Assembly (NCBI GenBank): GCA_014773175.1 | Contig: VXCM01001251.1 | Location: forward strand, 1-64,000 | Reading direction: 5' to 3' | Source of the DNA: Lucifuga dentata | Taxonomy: Eukaryota; Chordata; Actinopteri; Ophidiiformes; Bythitidae | Length of the DNA stretch: 64,000 bases | Part shown: one piece after another, positions 12,962-26,127 of the stretch | Layout: each line of letters starts with the position of its first letter | How positions within the stretch are numbered: the stretch's first letter is position 1 | Made by a program: the position numbers and the translations under genes | The notes under the pieces: generated by a model | Database searches by the model: none | What the model was told of the DNA's origin: nothing | What the model saw: the letters and a program-made list of their open reading frames with translations, nothing else

Positions 12962-13507
12962 AAGCTACCTACAACATCATGAAAACCACCAGGAACTACA
13001 AGCAACAAACTACACAGCCACTGCTCTACACACAGTAATAACACCTACTGTACCTACACCACAGTAATCATCTAGTACCACAGTAGCAACTACTTACTAA
13101 GGCCAAAGCAACCACCCCAAACACCAAACTTCAAGATTCAAGAGATCTTTGTCAACCCATCCATATACAAATACGTACACAGCAGGATGAAATACTTTCT
13201 CCAAGACCTCCTGGTGTTACTTTTAACATTTATCATAGTACAAATAGCCGACAACTGCAGTACTGGGAAAAGAGCACAGACATGGAACACTGCAAAAACA
13301 ACTAACACTAGGTGCTAACAAGTTTCAAATAAGCACAGTCCTCTGCAATTAACTAACTAACAAACTAACTAACTGAAGGTAAACTATTTAAATTCTAAAC
13401 TATGCATTGAGTATAAACCAGTGTCAAGTAACAACAAGAAGTACAAACAGAAAGCAATAACAGTAACAGATAAAAACAGGCAAATGAGGTCTCTTCATGT
13501 TATGGAT

Positions 13508-13547
<40 letters not shown>

Positions 13548-13733
13548 CAACATCAGGTTTCAGAGATGGGTGTGCAAAGTCCTTGTATTACAGAAGGTAG
13601 ATGGTGTTTGCAGCAAAAACACCATCTACAAAAAGTTCACAGTGTCATAAAGTGGGACTGTGCAATTTTGACGTGTGCAAAAAAGTTCAGGTGAAATTCA
13701 AGTGTAGTCTTGAATGGAGGTAGGTATGTCTGT

Positions 13734-13778
<45 letters not shown>
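13734..13778. repeat. (TG)n microsatellite
   Basis: Uninterrupted TG run of about 20 units. Confidence 0.95.
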
Positions 13779-13979
13779 AGTGTCTGTATTTCCCACGAAG
13801 GGGAAGGTGTTGATGAGTCTTACCGCCTGGAGGAAGAAGCTGTTTGATAGTCTGGAGGTGGCAGCTCATGTGCTCTGGTGCCGTCTACAGGATGGGGGGG
13901 GGGGGGGNTCCATGAGAGGGGTGGGAGGGGTCAGCCACAATGGAGGTGGCATGGCGGAGAATGTGTTTACCAATAGCAA

Positions 13980-14431
13980 CCACTTACCAACATCCTTGCA
14001 ACCACCACCACAGAAACCACATACTATCACCATAGCAACTTCCCAGAAGACTAACCACCTACCAACATCCAACCAACCACTCAGAGCACCATACTGACCA
14101 CCTACCAAAACCCCATCAACCACTCAGAACACCATACCAACCACCTACCAAAATGCCATCACCACCCAGAACACCATACCAACCACCTACAAAACCCCAT
14201 CACCACCCAGAGCAGCATACTGACCACCTACCAAAACCCATCAACCACTCAGAACACCATACCAACCACCTACCAAAACCCCATCACCACCCAGAGCAGC
14301 ATACTGACCACCTACCAAAACCCATCAACCACTCAGAACACCGTACCAACCACCTACCAAAACCCCATCACCACCCAGAGCAGCATACTGACCACCTACC
14401 AAAACCCATCAACCACTCAGAACACCGTACC
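13980..14431. repeat. Minisatellite, about 42-bp unit (left block)
   Basis: Tandem copies of a unit like cataccaaccacctaccaaa followed by accccatcaccacccagagc. Two alternating variants (CACCACCCAGAGCAG and CAACCACTCAGAACACC) form an 84-bp higher-order repeat. The array is interrupted at 14432 and resumes at 16644. Confidence 0.9.
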
Positions 14432-16643
14432 TGAGTCATTCTACAGAAACGTCCACTTTTCTTGTCCCCAGCCTTTGCAGAAAGCATACACTTTAAATAC
14501 ACCGTATAGTCATATTTAATTTATATATTTGAATAATATTAAATGTTCTTTGAACAATTATACCTATTTGAGCCTTGAATTGGGCAATATTTATTTTTAA
14601 TCAATTATATGAAATTCTAAGTACAAGAAAAGTGCTTGTCCCCAAGGTCATGTATGGAGATTTAGGGGCATATTTTGATTTAAAAAATAAATTTCTCTCC
14701 CATTTTAAATGCAATAATGTATACATCACTATCACATTTATGAAGTAGATAATATAAGAAATTAAAATGCCAACTAAATATTAGAAATAATATACTGGAA
14801 ATAGCTGTCCCCTGGGGTCATGTCACTTGTGTTACCGCTTATCAAAAATCTGTGTTTTGAAAACCAATCCAGACTTTGACATCATTTCCTGCTTCCTGCA
14901 ACCTACTTCCTGAAGTGCACATAGTAAATGTGCTGTCTCTTTTCAGAAGTTGGATATTTTGTCATGTATTTCATAATTTCATGTGAAGCTTTTAGTTGGT
15001 GTCACTGGTATGACCTATTTTATGAGAAGTGAATTGTAAAAACATATAATACAAATAGATTAAATTATATATTTTAGTGAGTATAGCATGATAAGCAACA
15101 TGTGGTTTGAGGTATTGTAGCTGCCATTTTTANGTATTTCATAATTTCATGTGAAGCTTTTAGTTGGTGTCACTGGTATGACCTATTTTATGAGAAGTGA
15201 ATTGTAAAAACATATAATACAAATAGATTAAATTATATATTTTAGTGAGTATAGCATGATAAGCAACATGTGGTTTGAGGTATTGTAGCTGCCATTTTTA
15301 AAAATACATATTTCATGAAAATTGTCACTGGTGTTACCATCACTGGTGTTTCTGTTCCTCATGGTAATGCCAGCGACACCCAGCAACACCAGTGACTTAT
15401 TTACACTCTTGTGTAAATAAGCTTTTGTAAAAGTTTTTAATTAAGTTCATATGCATAAAATAAGATTTAGTACACATTTCATGTTAATAACTTCCTATTG
15501 CTATTGCTATTCCTTTTGTCAGAAATAGCAATTGTGTGCAGCTGAGAAGCAGAGGCTTTATAGACAGCACAGGGATGCTGAGCCTGAGCGCAGAGCAGAA
15601 TACTCGCAGTAAAGAAAACAGACTATATCAAATACATTGAATGGTTTGTTTTTAAAGGCTATTTAAACTTTCAATCAAACTGTGTCTGTTTATTCAATCA
15701 AACACTTTCGGAAGTTTTTAAAATAACTTTAGGAAATTTCCAAAATATGTTCCATTTTAATCTCTGGCATTTAAGCTAAGTTTTAATTAAAATTGAATTT
15801 AAAAGTTGTATGGTTCATATTTTCTGATTCTTTCACATTGTGTATCAATTTGAAAATCATAAAAATCACAGACATAAAGAGGACAGTTCCAAGTTTCCCC
15901 CTCTTAATCCAGCAACATAGCAGTAGCAGCTAATGGCACATGAGCTAAAGGAATGTACATTAATTGACATTTCAGTGGTTTCATAAGGTAGTTAAAAATT
16001 TGTATTTTTAATATTGTTAAAAGTCTTTCACTAAGTGTCAGTAATCATCTTTTTTTTATTCTAAATATACTATAATCTCATATAAATGATTAATATTGAA
16101 TGAAATAATCTTTGGTATTCTTTGTGTCACTGGTGTTTTATTGTGTCACTGGTGTGTACAGATACATTGTATTTGACATATAAATGATTTTTTATATTAA
16201 TTGATTTTTTGCTTTATTCAAGAGTTGGGATTTTAAGGATGCTATGTTTTCATTGTTATGGCTGTCCTTCAAATATTTTCATTATTATAGTAAAGATATG
16301 ATGAAGCAAATGAGCAAACGTCACACAATCACACTTTTCACAAACCATATTAAAATAATAAATGCATAATCTATTTTTTTTGCATTATCATTATCCTACT
16401 GTATCTCTGACTATATGTGCAGAATAGATTGAGAAATAACATTTAAAAAAACCCTTTAATATTGATAAAGGTATGAGGTAACACCATTGACAAAAATATG
16501 GCACAAGCATTCTTTAAGTCAATGTATAAAAAAAAAAAAAAAAAAAAANCCAATATTGGAACCTAAGTTTATATGTAGGAAAATGAAATACACTTTAAGA
16601 TATGTTGCTATTCCAGAAGTGGGCGTTTCTGTAGAATGACTCA
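14432..16643. mobile_element. Unclassified 2.2-kb TIR element inserted in the minisatellite
   Basis: Inverted termini tgagtcattctacagaaacg at the left and its complement (ending gaatgactca) at the right, matching for about 27 bp with one or two mismatches. The interior is AT-rich with no open frame over 60 codons. It repeatedly contains CACTGGTGTT-type words. A 166-bp duplication around n at 15133 is an assembly artefact, so the true length is near 2.05 kb. Superfamily not recognised. Confidence 0.75.
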
Positions 16644-16905
16644 CCTACCACCTACCAAAATCCTATGAACCACCCAAAGCACCATACCGACCACCTACCA
16701 AAACCCCATCGACCGACCACCTACCAAAACCCTATCAACCATCCAGAGCACCATACCGACCACCTATCAAAACCCGTCAACCACTCAGCACCATACCAAC
16801 CACCTACCGAAACCCTATCAACTACTCAGAGCACCATACCAACCGCCTACCAAAATTCTATCAATCACTAACAGCACCACAGCAATCACCAAAAAGACAA
16901 TAGCA
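16644..16905. repeat. Minisatellite, about 42-bp unit (right block)
   Basis: Continues the same accacctaccaaaac / accatacc units seen at 13980-14431, more diverged. Confidence 0.88.
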
Positions 16906-16912
16906 ACCACCT

Positions 16913-17545
16913 ACATGTGCTGTAAAAAGTATTTGTCCCTTCCTAGTTTCTATTTTTGCATATTATCACACTTAATTTTGTCAGATCTTCAAACAAAATT
17001 TAATATGACAGACACAAAATAGTTTTTAAATGATCATTTCATTTGTTGAAGGAAAAAAGCTCAAAAACATATATCGCCATGTGAAAAAGTAATAACCCCC
17101 TTAGTTACTCAATCAACCAAGTCACCAAATTTCATTGAGAATTGCTTGAACTAGACACATTCCTGCAGCCTGTTGAAACATCACTACATAGAAGCTTTGT
17201 AGCAACGTGAAGCAGCTAAAAGTCTCAACAAGTTCCACACACACATCTAAAGAAACTCCAGAGGAAATGAGAACGTTATGAACACATCTGTCTGGAAAGG
17301 GTTAAGCTCATTTCTGAGGCTCTGGGACTCCAGCAAACCACAGTGAGCCGTTATCTCCACATGCAGAAAACTTGGAACAGCGCTGAATCTTCCCAGGAGC
17401 GGCCGGCGTTCCAAAATTTCTCCAAGAGCATCAACGACTCATCCGGAAAGTCACGAAAAACCCCAGAGGAACATCTGAGAGGCTGCAGGCCTCCTCGCAC
17501 AAATAACGTCAGCGTTCCATCGTTAGAAAGAGATGACTAATTTTA
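16913..17545 (+). pseudogene. Tc1-like element relic with N-terminal transposase fragment
   Basis: A terminus of the type gtaaaaagtatttgtccctt and an inner gtgaaaaagtaa are typical of fish Tc1 elements. About 17270-17500 decays from a Tc1 helix-turn-helix: HLSGKG, then (with frame changes and a stop) RKLGTALNLPRSGR, the Tc1 GRP-box region. No catalytic domain follows. Confidence 0.7.
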
Positions 17546-18079
17546 CATTACATTTTACATTCACGTATGTTGAATTCATAAAAAACAGAGGTAAAATGGA
17601 GCAAATATGCAGCAAGTTCGTGTTATAATTTGCTGGACAGGAAACAGGTTTGGATTCTTTCACAGCTTGCTAGATATTATCTGTTGTGTAATACTTAACT
17701 ACAGTCCTATAAATCTGTGTTCACATGCAGCAGGTTTCTTCTGGGTTTGGCTCTCATCGTCATGCTGACCATTTCTGACTATTATTACTATTTTTTGTTC
17801 CAGTTCGAGCCATCATTAACTTATTGTATTCAAATCCTATTTTCTATCGACTTTATATTGACGTACTCATTTTTATATCGAAGATATTTTTAGATTGTGA
17901 TGCAATTATATATCGTTTATATCATCCAGCCCTACGGCAGACTTGGTTAACCTTACAGGTGGGTCCACTTTTTTAGAGGTGGGTATACGCCTGCATATAC
18001 GCACCACTACACCTTTGGTTATGACAGTGGAGCATCTAAATGGAATGCAGCCATCATTATTACCTGAACCAGGGAGGTG

Positions 18080-19190
18080 ATGTGATAAGTTTCTCTCTGT
18101 TTGTTGGTTTGTTAGCAAACTCCATCTAAATCTGTCCATAACTCAAAAACTTATGGATGAATTTAGCTGAAATCTGGGGGGCAGATAGATAATGTTGATA
18201 GGAAGAAGTGATTTAATTTTGGAGGTGACTGACCTGATGGTGTTGGTGGTGTAATAATAGTTTTTTGTACCTTCTTCAATTTTGGCTAAATTTATGTAGA
18301 ATGTCTTGACAAAGACAGAAAAAAGTGATCACTTTTTATTTTTATATTCTTTACCATTTTTTGCACAAATAGTTGCTAAAGTGCTGTAATGTGCTGTAGC
18401 TCATGAATGAATTTGTCTATTGAAATCAAATTTGGTGGACGTGCACTATGGACTTAGGCAAAAAAAAAAAAAAAAAAAAAAAATCAATCAACCTGCACTA
18501 TAATTCAACCACAGTAAACCTTTTTCCAATAACCTCTGAACTGTTCATTGAAGCATCAAAATTCTCTTTTTTCCTCTATTCCTTGGGCTGATGCATCTAT
18601 CATTGTAGGCCATGCCCATTTCTAACTGGTAGATTGTCATTTTGAATTTTCTTTTAATTTTGTTGGATCTCAAAAACTGTAAAAGCCACAGCAACCAAGA
18701 GATCAGTTCAAAATATGAGCCACTCTCAGGCAAAAAATGAAAAAAATACAATGACCAGCCTGATGGTGGCGCTGTAATTAGCACATTTGTATTTTGGCCT
18801 GTAACTCTGACAGAATTGAAATAATTTTTGCCTAGATTCTGTGGGTCTATACGCATCCAACCATAAAGGCCACGCCCACTTTCACCTGATTACACCCCCC
18901 CCNAAAAAAAAAAAAAAAAAAAAAAACCGTTTTTTTCGTATCTTTTCCTTCAATTTTGGCTCAGTTGACAAAAAATGCTTCATATAGAATGTCTGTATCA
19001 AACAGCCAAGCCTGTTTTTATGGACCAGAAGTATGCCTTGTCTGAAGTAACAGCCATTTAAAGACATTTTAAAAAAATAACTTAATAACACAGAAATAAG
19101 ACAAAGCAACAAAAGCCCAGAGTACCTGCCGATAAAGCTTTCAACAAGCTGCTCACTTTTAACTAATAATGTCATCAAATCACTGACCCA
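18080..19190. repeat. Decayed dispersed repeat with internal ~0.5-kb similarity
   Basis: Phrases recur in order, for example gacctgatggtgttggtggt / gcctgatggtggcgctgtaa, ggccatgcccatttct / ggccacgcccactttc, and aattttggct...agaatgtct twice. I cannot name the family. Confidence 0.4.
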
Positions 19191-21282
19191 AACATTGCTA
19201 AAATATGGAATAAATTTGTAATCTTATCATTGTTTTGAAGGTAAAAGTATCCTAAAAAGATCCCATGATTAGGTTTTGTCACCGTTAATCCACTTTACAG
19301 CAAAATCCCCATAGACCAGCATCTATCTCCTTCCTTATGANTTTTGTCACCGTTAATCCACTTTACAGCAAAATCCCCATAGACCAGCATCTATCTCCTT
19401 CCTTATGAGCTCAAATGCTCAAATAGTGGGGAGTCCTCTTTATTTTTTTATTTTTTTTTTTTATCTCAGCTGCAGAGAGAACCAGGCTTTTATTCCAGCC
19501 AGGTCATTATTTCTAATTTTAAAATATATGTAAACTCCATGCTTCTCACCAAAGTTTCCCTCTGCTGTGTTATAATTAATTTCTTTAGTTTTCCTTTAAA
19601 ACCCGAATGAAAATGTGCTCGTTGTGTTATTGTGGTTTCCTAGCAACCAGTAGTATACAGCCTGGTAGCGGCCATTTTCAACTACATCTGAGTGTTTAAA
19701 AGTGCAAAGAAAAACCAAAAAAGCCAAATAGCCTGTTAAACGTTTGTTGGAATCTTCTATTGTACAGTTGTACAGTTATCCATTTAGGATTTGGGGGGGG
19801 NGGGGTATCTGTGATAAATGATCAAACTAGTTTTCATGTTACATGGTTTCATAATGCAGACTAACAGCTGTGTAAACAGAAAAATTTGCTTTCTTATATT
19901 GATTAGATCAAACATGCAGACATCTGACCATGAATAGTTTTATATCAAATTTGATCAGTGGATACAGAATGATATTATGTGTATAAAAAATACATACAAT
20001 AAAAGGAAAATAAATGAATCTTATTGTTTTGACTACAGAGCGGATGTTCAAGTTAGCAGATGAAATGTAAAAGGCACTAAATGTACAACATTCCAGTTTT
20101 AAAGATGTTACACTACAACAGAGGTCATTCGGAGGAAAAGTAAATAAGAACCAAAAAAAAAAAAAAAAAAANAAAAAAAAAAAAAAAAAAGGTCACAGGG
20201 CATTTGCTGTCTTTGAGATGCAAGACATAGTGCAGATTTCACTACATAACATACAAAACAATTCATAAACGACACACTATTTACCATCGAAACACACTAA
20301 GCACATACATTAAGACATGTTATGAGTGGAATGAACATGGCAGCCTGCTTTCCCTCAAAATGTTAAGACACCAACACATCAGATGCTGCGCATGAGCTCG
20401 GCCAAATTGTAAAGCTTTAATAATTTATAGATTACATCACAATTTCTACACAGCACTAAACACCGCAACAAGTCACGATTAGGAGTGAAGCGACCAGCGT
20501 GAAAGGTCTGCGAGCACTGCTTTTTGGTTAAAAACTTTGAAACTCATGCTATTAAAAAAAAAGAGTTGAATATTAAATACAAAATGCATCTGAATACTAC
20601 AGTGCCTGCAGTCTGAGATATCACAGCTTCAACTCAAAACTCAGTTTGTCAATTTGGATTTTTACATAGGTCAGTTACAAATTAAATGAAAGAATGAATA
20701 AGTGATGAGCAAATACAGAGTGAGTAAAAAGTAACTGGTCACAAAGCTGAAGTAGCTAATGAAGCAACTTATAGTTTGAGCAGAATAATACAGGGGAATA
20801 TTAAAGGACCATACTGGCAATTTTTGCCTGTTTAAGCCCAATAAATACTATCTAGTCTATATACATGTTACGTTACCAATTTCTAAAACATACAATTGTA
20901 TTTTAGTTTGCTTATTTTTTCCAAATCCCCTAATCTTTCAAAATCAAATGTTCAGGTGATACACACACCTTAAAATTCNTTTTTCCAAATCCCCTAATCT
21001 TTCAAAATCAAATGTTCAGGTGATACACACACCTTAAAATTCAATAAGGTCTAACACTTATGTACAAATGCAGAAGAGATGATCATTTTTTAATTTCTCT
21101 GTAAAAGCCATCTTCTCCTGGGACTATATTCTCTGGCGGAGACATACATTGTCTTCATTGCAGCTCCTTGTTGGACCAGTTAAATGAAGTTACTCTGACA
21201 AAAAATTTAATGTTCTCTGTGATGGATTATTTATCTCAAGCATGTTTCAGGTCTCTACAAGTTGATTTTTATAGCGTGCAGG

Positions 21283-22050
21283 GATACTCAAATAATTTCG
21301 GCCAACTTTGGGGGCCAATTTTGCAAAATGAAGGGGAGCCAGGGAAAAAAAAATTATTAATTTGTCACTCCACCTTGAAGCTGCAGGTTAAGTTTATTTA
21401 GATTAACGTTACATAAGAAACCAACACGAGCCATGAAATCTTGGTCTTGCAAAAACTTGAGAACAAAGATAATCTTTTCTGTTCTTGTTGTGCTAACGGG
21501 AGGAAAAGCTGAATGAATGTTAGTGTGTTTTGTCTCATAGTGTGCTTGATATTAGCAGCCATGCTAACTGCAGCTGTTGTTTGGCAGTTTAGGATTACAA
21601 CGAGATGCTAACATAAATATGTAATCCTCAGTCTATTTTGCACTGAACTGACTACTTTCACAATCAGTTTCTCTGTTTTTTGCTAGAAGTACTTATTTTT
21701 GTTTGCTAATGGCTGGGTTGGCATGACAAGGCACATAGCGCATCTGGTGATTGCTTGTTTTCGTGGATAAAACTTGTGGGGCGCAGAGACAACAAACGTG
21801 CATCCAAAACGGTCACATAATCATATTTCATCATGCTGTGTTCTCCAACTAACGTCTATAATTCACAAGTAAAACATTTTTTCCTAATTCCACAAATTTC
21901 TTAAATAGTATTTATTTACTCATATTTCATTTGGGATTTAAATGACTTTTTTTTTTGGGGGGGGGGGGGGGGGNNNNNNNNNNNNNNNNNNNNNNNNNNN
22001 NNNNNNNNNNNNNNNNNNNNNGGGGGGGGGGGGGGGGACTTTGTAGGGCA
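21283..22050. mobile_element. Insertion inside a MITE, hAT-like edge
   Basis: Begins cagggatactcaaataattt followed by ggccaactttgggggcc, resembling the ends of degenerate fish hAT elements (tactcaa..ttcggcc). The right end is obscured by a poly-G/N gap. Classification is tentative. Confidence 0.35.
21957..22037. other. Poly-G tract with a 48-base assembly gap
   Basis: G run on both sides of 48 n (21974-22021). The gap size is probably nominal. Confidence 0.9.
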
Positions 22051-22615
22051 TACAGGAATACAGGAATGAACTGAAACAGTGTGGAAGGTAGGAAAAAAAA
22101 TTCTAAAATTTATCACACCAGTAGTATGTTTTGGAAAATGGTTGTCAGTAACGTAATGTGCAGTTGTATATATTGAGCTCAAACATGCCAAATCGCCGGT
22201 ATTGTCCTTTAGTAACTCTTACACTCCAGGATGACAATAGGTATGTTTGAGTACTTTTAATTCCTTGAGAACATTAAGAACGTCGTCTCCGCCATCGACC
22301 AGTTCTGCTTTACAGCCACCATTTTTCTCAAACCACGCACAGCATGGTTTGAGAAAAGCTTTGTGCATTACTGACCTTTGTGCATTACTCACGTAATACG
22401 CACAAAGCTCCTACCGTGGATCCTATGTACCGTTTGCATGGACTCTGATTGGTTATTAAAGGTGTACACCACCTTCAACCCCATTAGAATTTTATTCAGA
22501 TTCGCTCAGTTTATTCAGATTGACGTGGTTACATGACGCAGTTTTAATCAGGTTGGCATCTAAGTACTTATGGTCCATGTACTGTAAATGTACCTAATGA
22601 TGAGTTATGCTTTAA

Positions 22616-24444
22616 AGGACCATACTGGTGACTGTGCATGTTTGAGCCCAAAATATATAATCCATATACATATTAGGTTACTGACAACTATTTCCCAAAA
22701 TATACTACTTTAGCTGTAAATTTCAGATTGCTTTTCCTGCCTTCCAGATTGCTAACGTTACATATATCATCGTTGTCGGGCGGAAACCTCGTATCTCCAT
22801 ATTTCATCATTTTATTTTTTTTTTATAAATCAATTGTATTGGTCACCCTTTACACCTGTCTGTTGGTTTTACAAATATTTAACAATGAAAAGTATTAAAA
22901 AGAGCTTGTGACGAAATCTCGTAACTCCATTGGATCCTCAAACTGTCGACAAAACCTCATAACTCCACTTGCTTCACTAAACTGTAGAAGCAGCAGCAGG
23001 CAGTCGTTTGGAGACAGTCTCTGGTTGTTTCAATGCAAGGCTAAATTAAGAACCGGTTGTTTGAATAAGTTCAGCGTTTTCTTTACTCAAGAAACACTAA
23101 GTATATATAGGCTATGTTTTATGTATTTGAAAACTGAGACATGGGAGCGGAGAAGAGTGCAGCAAACCACAGTAGGCTGGAGTGCAGTTTAGCCTAGCAT
23201 TTGCCATCTAGTCATAACCAATACCGTCTGTTCATAGCACTTAATCTTTTATAACAAGTGATTTTGACCAAATGTTTATTCAACAACAGGAAAAACTGAA
23301 GCACAAACAGCTACAATAAACTTTATAACCTGTAAGTTGATGATAACGTGATGCGGCACTTCCTGTCTCAAATGCAGCCCTTCTAATCAATGATGATCAA
23401 AAACACGTATCTCCACATTCGCTGGTCAAAAACCTCATAACTCCATTTGAGCTTGATTTTTGGTAAAATATTAATAATTTAATGATACATGGAAGCATCT
23501 GACCATATATAAAGACACAATACCAACTTTGATGACACGGTGTTAAATTATTTTAAAAACACAGGGTTTTTTTTTTTCATATTCTTATACGGTATACTCC
23601 AGTATAAGCTGAGTTTTTATTACCAAATTTCACAAAGCAAATTGGGGGTCGGCTTATACACGACAAATTCAAATTTGATCCCAGAGAAGAAAATTTCCAG
23701 GCGTGGAAATACTACCCATTACCACTACCCATGGAAAATAGTTTAAATCATACCTTAGAATGAGATATTTCCTGACTAAACATCTTATCAGCACATTTAG
23801 CGGTGGCCAGTAAGCTCTGTTGTGATTGGTCAAAGACAAAAGAATGGGCCAATCAGAGACGACCTTATAAAAGTGCTTCACATACTGGTACGGTACTGTT
23901 ATTTGGTAGTCTCATTCAACATGTTTTGTGTTTTATTAGCAAGAAGCTTGACGTAAGATACAACACATGATGGAAACGTCACGGACTCAGAAGAGGAAAA
24001 GATCACTGTATGTGTAACGTGTCAAGGCATGTTACACAGAGCAGAACTGGAATGAACTGTTCGGTGATTCAGATGAGGAAGAGGAATTCGGAAAAGTTAA
24101 TGTCAGCTAATGTCAGTTAATGTAATCAGCTGTTTACTGGTACGTGGATTATTTTCAGAAAATCACAGGAATACTATGACAATACCCAGAAAAAANTTAC
24201 TGGTACGTGGATTATTTTCAGAAAATCACAGGAATACTATGACAATACCCAGAAAAAACAGGGAATTTGATAAACAAATAAACTGATGAAACAACATCGG
24301 GGGTCAGCTTATACACGAGATCAGCTTATACTCGAGTATATACGGTAAGTAACAGTTTTGGAGATACAAGGTTTCTGCCCAACAGCGATGATATGCGGGT
24401 TGTACATATCGGGTTTAAAGATGCATGATTGCTGATATGGTCCT
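22616..24444. mobile_element. MITE, AGGACCATACC family, expanded by nested elements
   Basis: aggaccatactggtgactgt after TTAA at the left; gatatggtcct followed by TTAA at the right. The interior holds a second inverted pair (catatatcatcgttgtcggg near 22757 against its complement near 24390) and a third element at 23590-24345. Confidence 0.6.
23590..24345. mobile_element. TIR element with CGAGTATAAGCTGA-type ends
   Basis: Left cggtatactccagtataagc, right complement of ccgtatatactcgagtataa. Both are followed inward by ggggt(c)ggcttatacacga / its partner. This end type is widespread in vertebrate genomes (pogo/Tigger-like as I remember it). No intact transposase. n at 24196 is flanked by a 62-bp duplication. 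Confidence 0.55.
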
Positions 24445-26031
24445 TTAAGGAGCATCTTAGTTCCTTTTTTAATGTTACTGTGATGTCTCTAATATCACTG
24501 TACTTCCTCGTGCTTGGACTCTGTAAGCCGACTCCGATCCGGATCCAGACTAAAATACAATTGATACAATTGTTCCTAACCGGGAAAAAAGTGAATTTTT
24601 GGATCCTTCCATTGCAAAACAGTCTGCTCGTCACTGACCATCTTTCACCTGCTAGTTAGCTTTAGCTAGCAAAGATGTTGTTAGAGGTGGGAGCTATTTA
24701 TGTTAATAACATATTTAGTATGTTGATATTAACATATTTAGTTAAAGTCCATCTCTGTTGACCTGAACGGAGCTGAACATGTCCTGCAGGCACTGTATGC
24801 ATTGGTTCGGAAATAATTAAGACTAAAAAAGTGAAGAAAAATGAGGCATGCCACCAACTTTCTACACTTCTACAACATACAACGTTCTTCCTCTGAAGAC
24901 GCATCCACAGCCACACCACAATGGAATGAGTTACAGTAAACAGCACTATATCTTACAAGAGCGAGAAATATATACAAATACTGGTCAACGTGGAAATTTA
25001 CTGCATTTGGGAATCACAAGCTGAAGCTGAAGGCATCGGATCGGTCGCAATGTGACCAAACCACAAACAAACAAAGTAAGACCAACCATTTGGTTTTTAA
25101 ATGCTTCAAGACATAAGAACACCAAATTTGGAATGCATTTTAAAGCTTAAAAGCATCTTATGAGTACATACCTAATACCACTGTGAATTATATTAGATAT
25201 TTGGCCCAAAAATATGAAAAAAAAAGCGCTTCTTTTGACATTATTTAAAAAAAGGAGCGATATTTTCTTGATGATTATTGTTAGTAAATTACATGCAATC
25301 AGTGTATTTAGCGTTTTGATTTTGTACAGCAAAGAGAGCTCATGCTTTTCTAGAAAACATACTTTACCTCGGTTGAACGTTTTATATGAACATATATACT
25401 TTTTAAAAAATGACAAAACTGAAAAAGAAAAAAAAACCTGCCCAGTCTCTGTAGTTAACATTAGCAGCAAAGCTTGATAAACTTGATAAAATACACATAA
25501 TCAGAGTAAAACTGAAATCAGTTCAGAACTTGATGGGCAGGAAAAAGTTCTGCTCTAGTGAAATCAGATGGAGACGGTGAGTTCAAATGTACCACAACTC
25601 TGCAGAAAACTGAAGCATTCACAGTAAAACAATGTCTGATGGCTTTTGCTGTTTTTTCGCATTTTGTTGATTTAGGGGAGTACCAAACTTATTTTCTTGA
25701 TGTTATTGTGACTGCATGCAAAATTACTCTACATTAGCACCCTGAAAAACAGGATCACTATGGAACATCTCAAATAATGTGCGCTCAGAGCTGGGTTTTT
25801 TTAGGTTGCCGCAGGTGCCAAGCAACAACCGTTAAAATAAAATCTTTTTTACAAATGGAATATCTATGAAGGCATCCTTTCCTCACTTTGATGCCTATAC
25901 TCTAAATGTAGTGTTTGAGGAGAGGAAAAAACAAAACTGCACCAATTCTTTCTTTGAAACATTCCCACATCCCCACCAGCAGCTGATTCAGAGGTCTGTT
26001 ACTTTTTTTTGTTTTTGGTCCCATTTCTGCT

Positions 26032-26127
26032 TCAGTTTTTCCGAATGTCAGCGTAGACCACCGGCTCCATCTTATGGAATGAGTTTTTGCTGCCTGAGTG
26101 ATCCAACTGGGCGTATATCACCGGGCC
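26032..26127 (-). CDS. mpzl1: mpzl1 exon 6: ITIM tail and stop
   Basis: Thirty-one codons plus TGA after gtttcag. Encodes [12 protein letters not shown]...VVYADIRKN. Both immunoreceptor tyrosine-based inhibitory motifs are intact. Confidence 0.95.
   Translation of the reverse strand, partial: GPVIYAQLDHSGSKNSFHKMEPVVYADIRKN

Larger units (their letters stand above)
20805..22208. mobile_element. MITE, AGGACCATACC family, split by an insertion
   Basis: Left TIR aggaccatactggcaat after TTAA; right TIR ccggtattgtcct before TTAG. The family interior runs to about 21280 and resumes near 22055 (gaatgaactgaaacag). Between them lies foreign sequence and a sequencing gap. Confidence 0.75.
9152..26031. 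other. Intergenic region between lrrc32 and mpzl1
   Basis: Nearly 17 kb with no recognisable intact gene. It contains a possible lrrc32 promoter (around 10.5-10.8 kb), mariner and Tc1 relics, a minisatellite with a 2.2-kb insertion, decayed repeats at 18.0-19.2 kb, and a nested element mosaic at 20.8-24.4 kb. From 24.7 to 26.0 kb I see only AT-rich unique-looking sequence, some of which should be the mpzl1 3' UTR. Confidence 0.6.

Noticed and set aside
14153..14434. Proline/histidine-rich open frame of 93 codons
   Set aside because: Translation of the 42-bp minisatellite.
13980..16905. CRISPR-like array of repeats and spacers
   Set aside because: The units are contiguous tandem repeats with no unique spacers, in a vertebrate genome.
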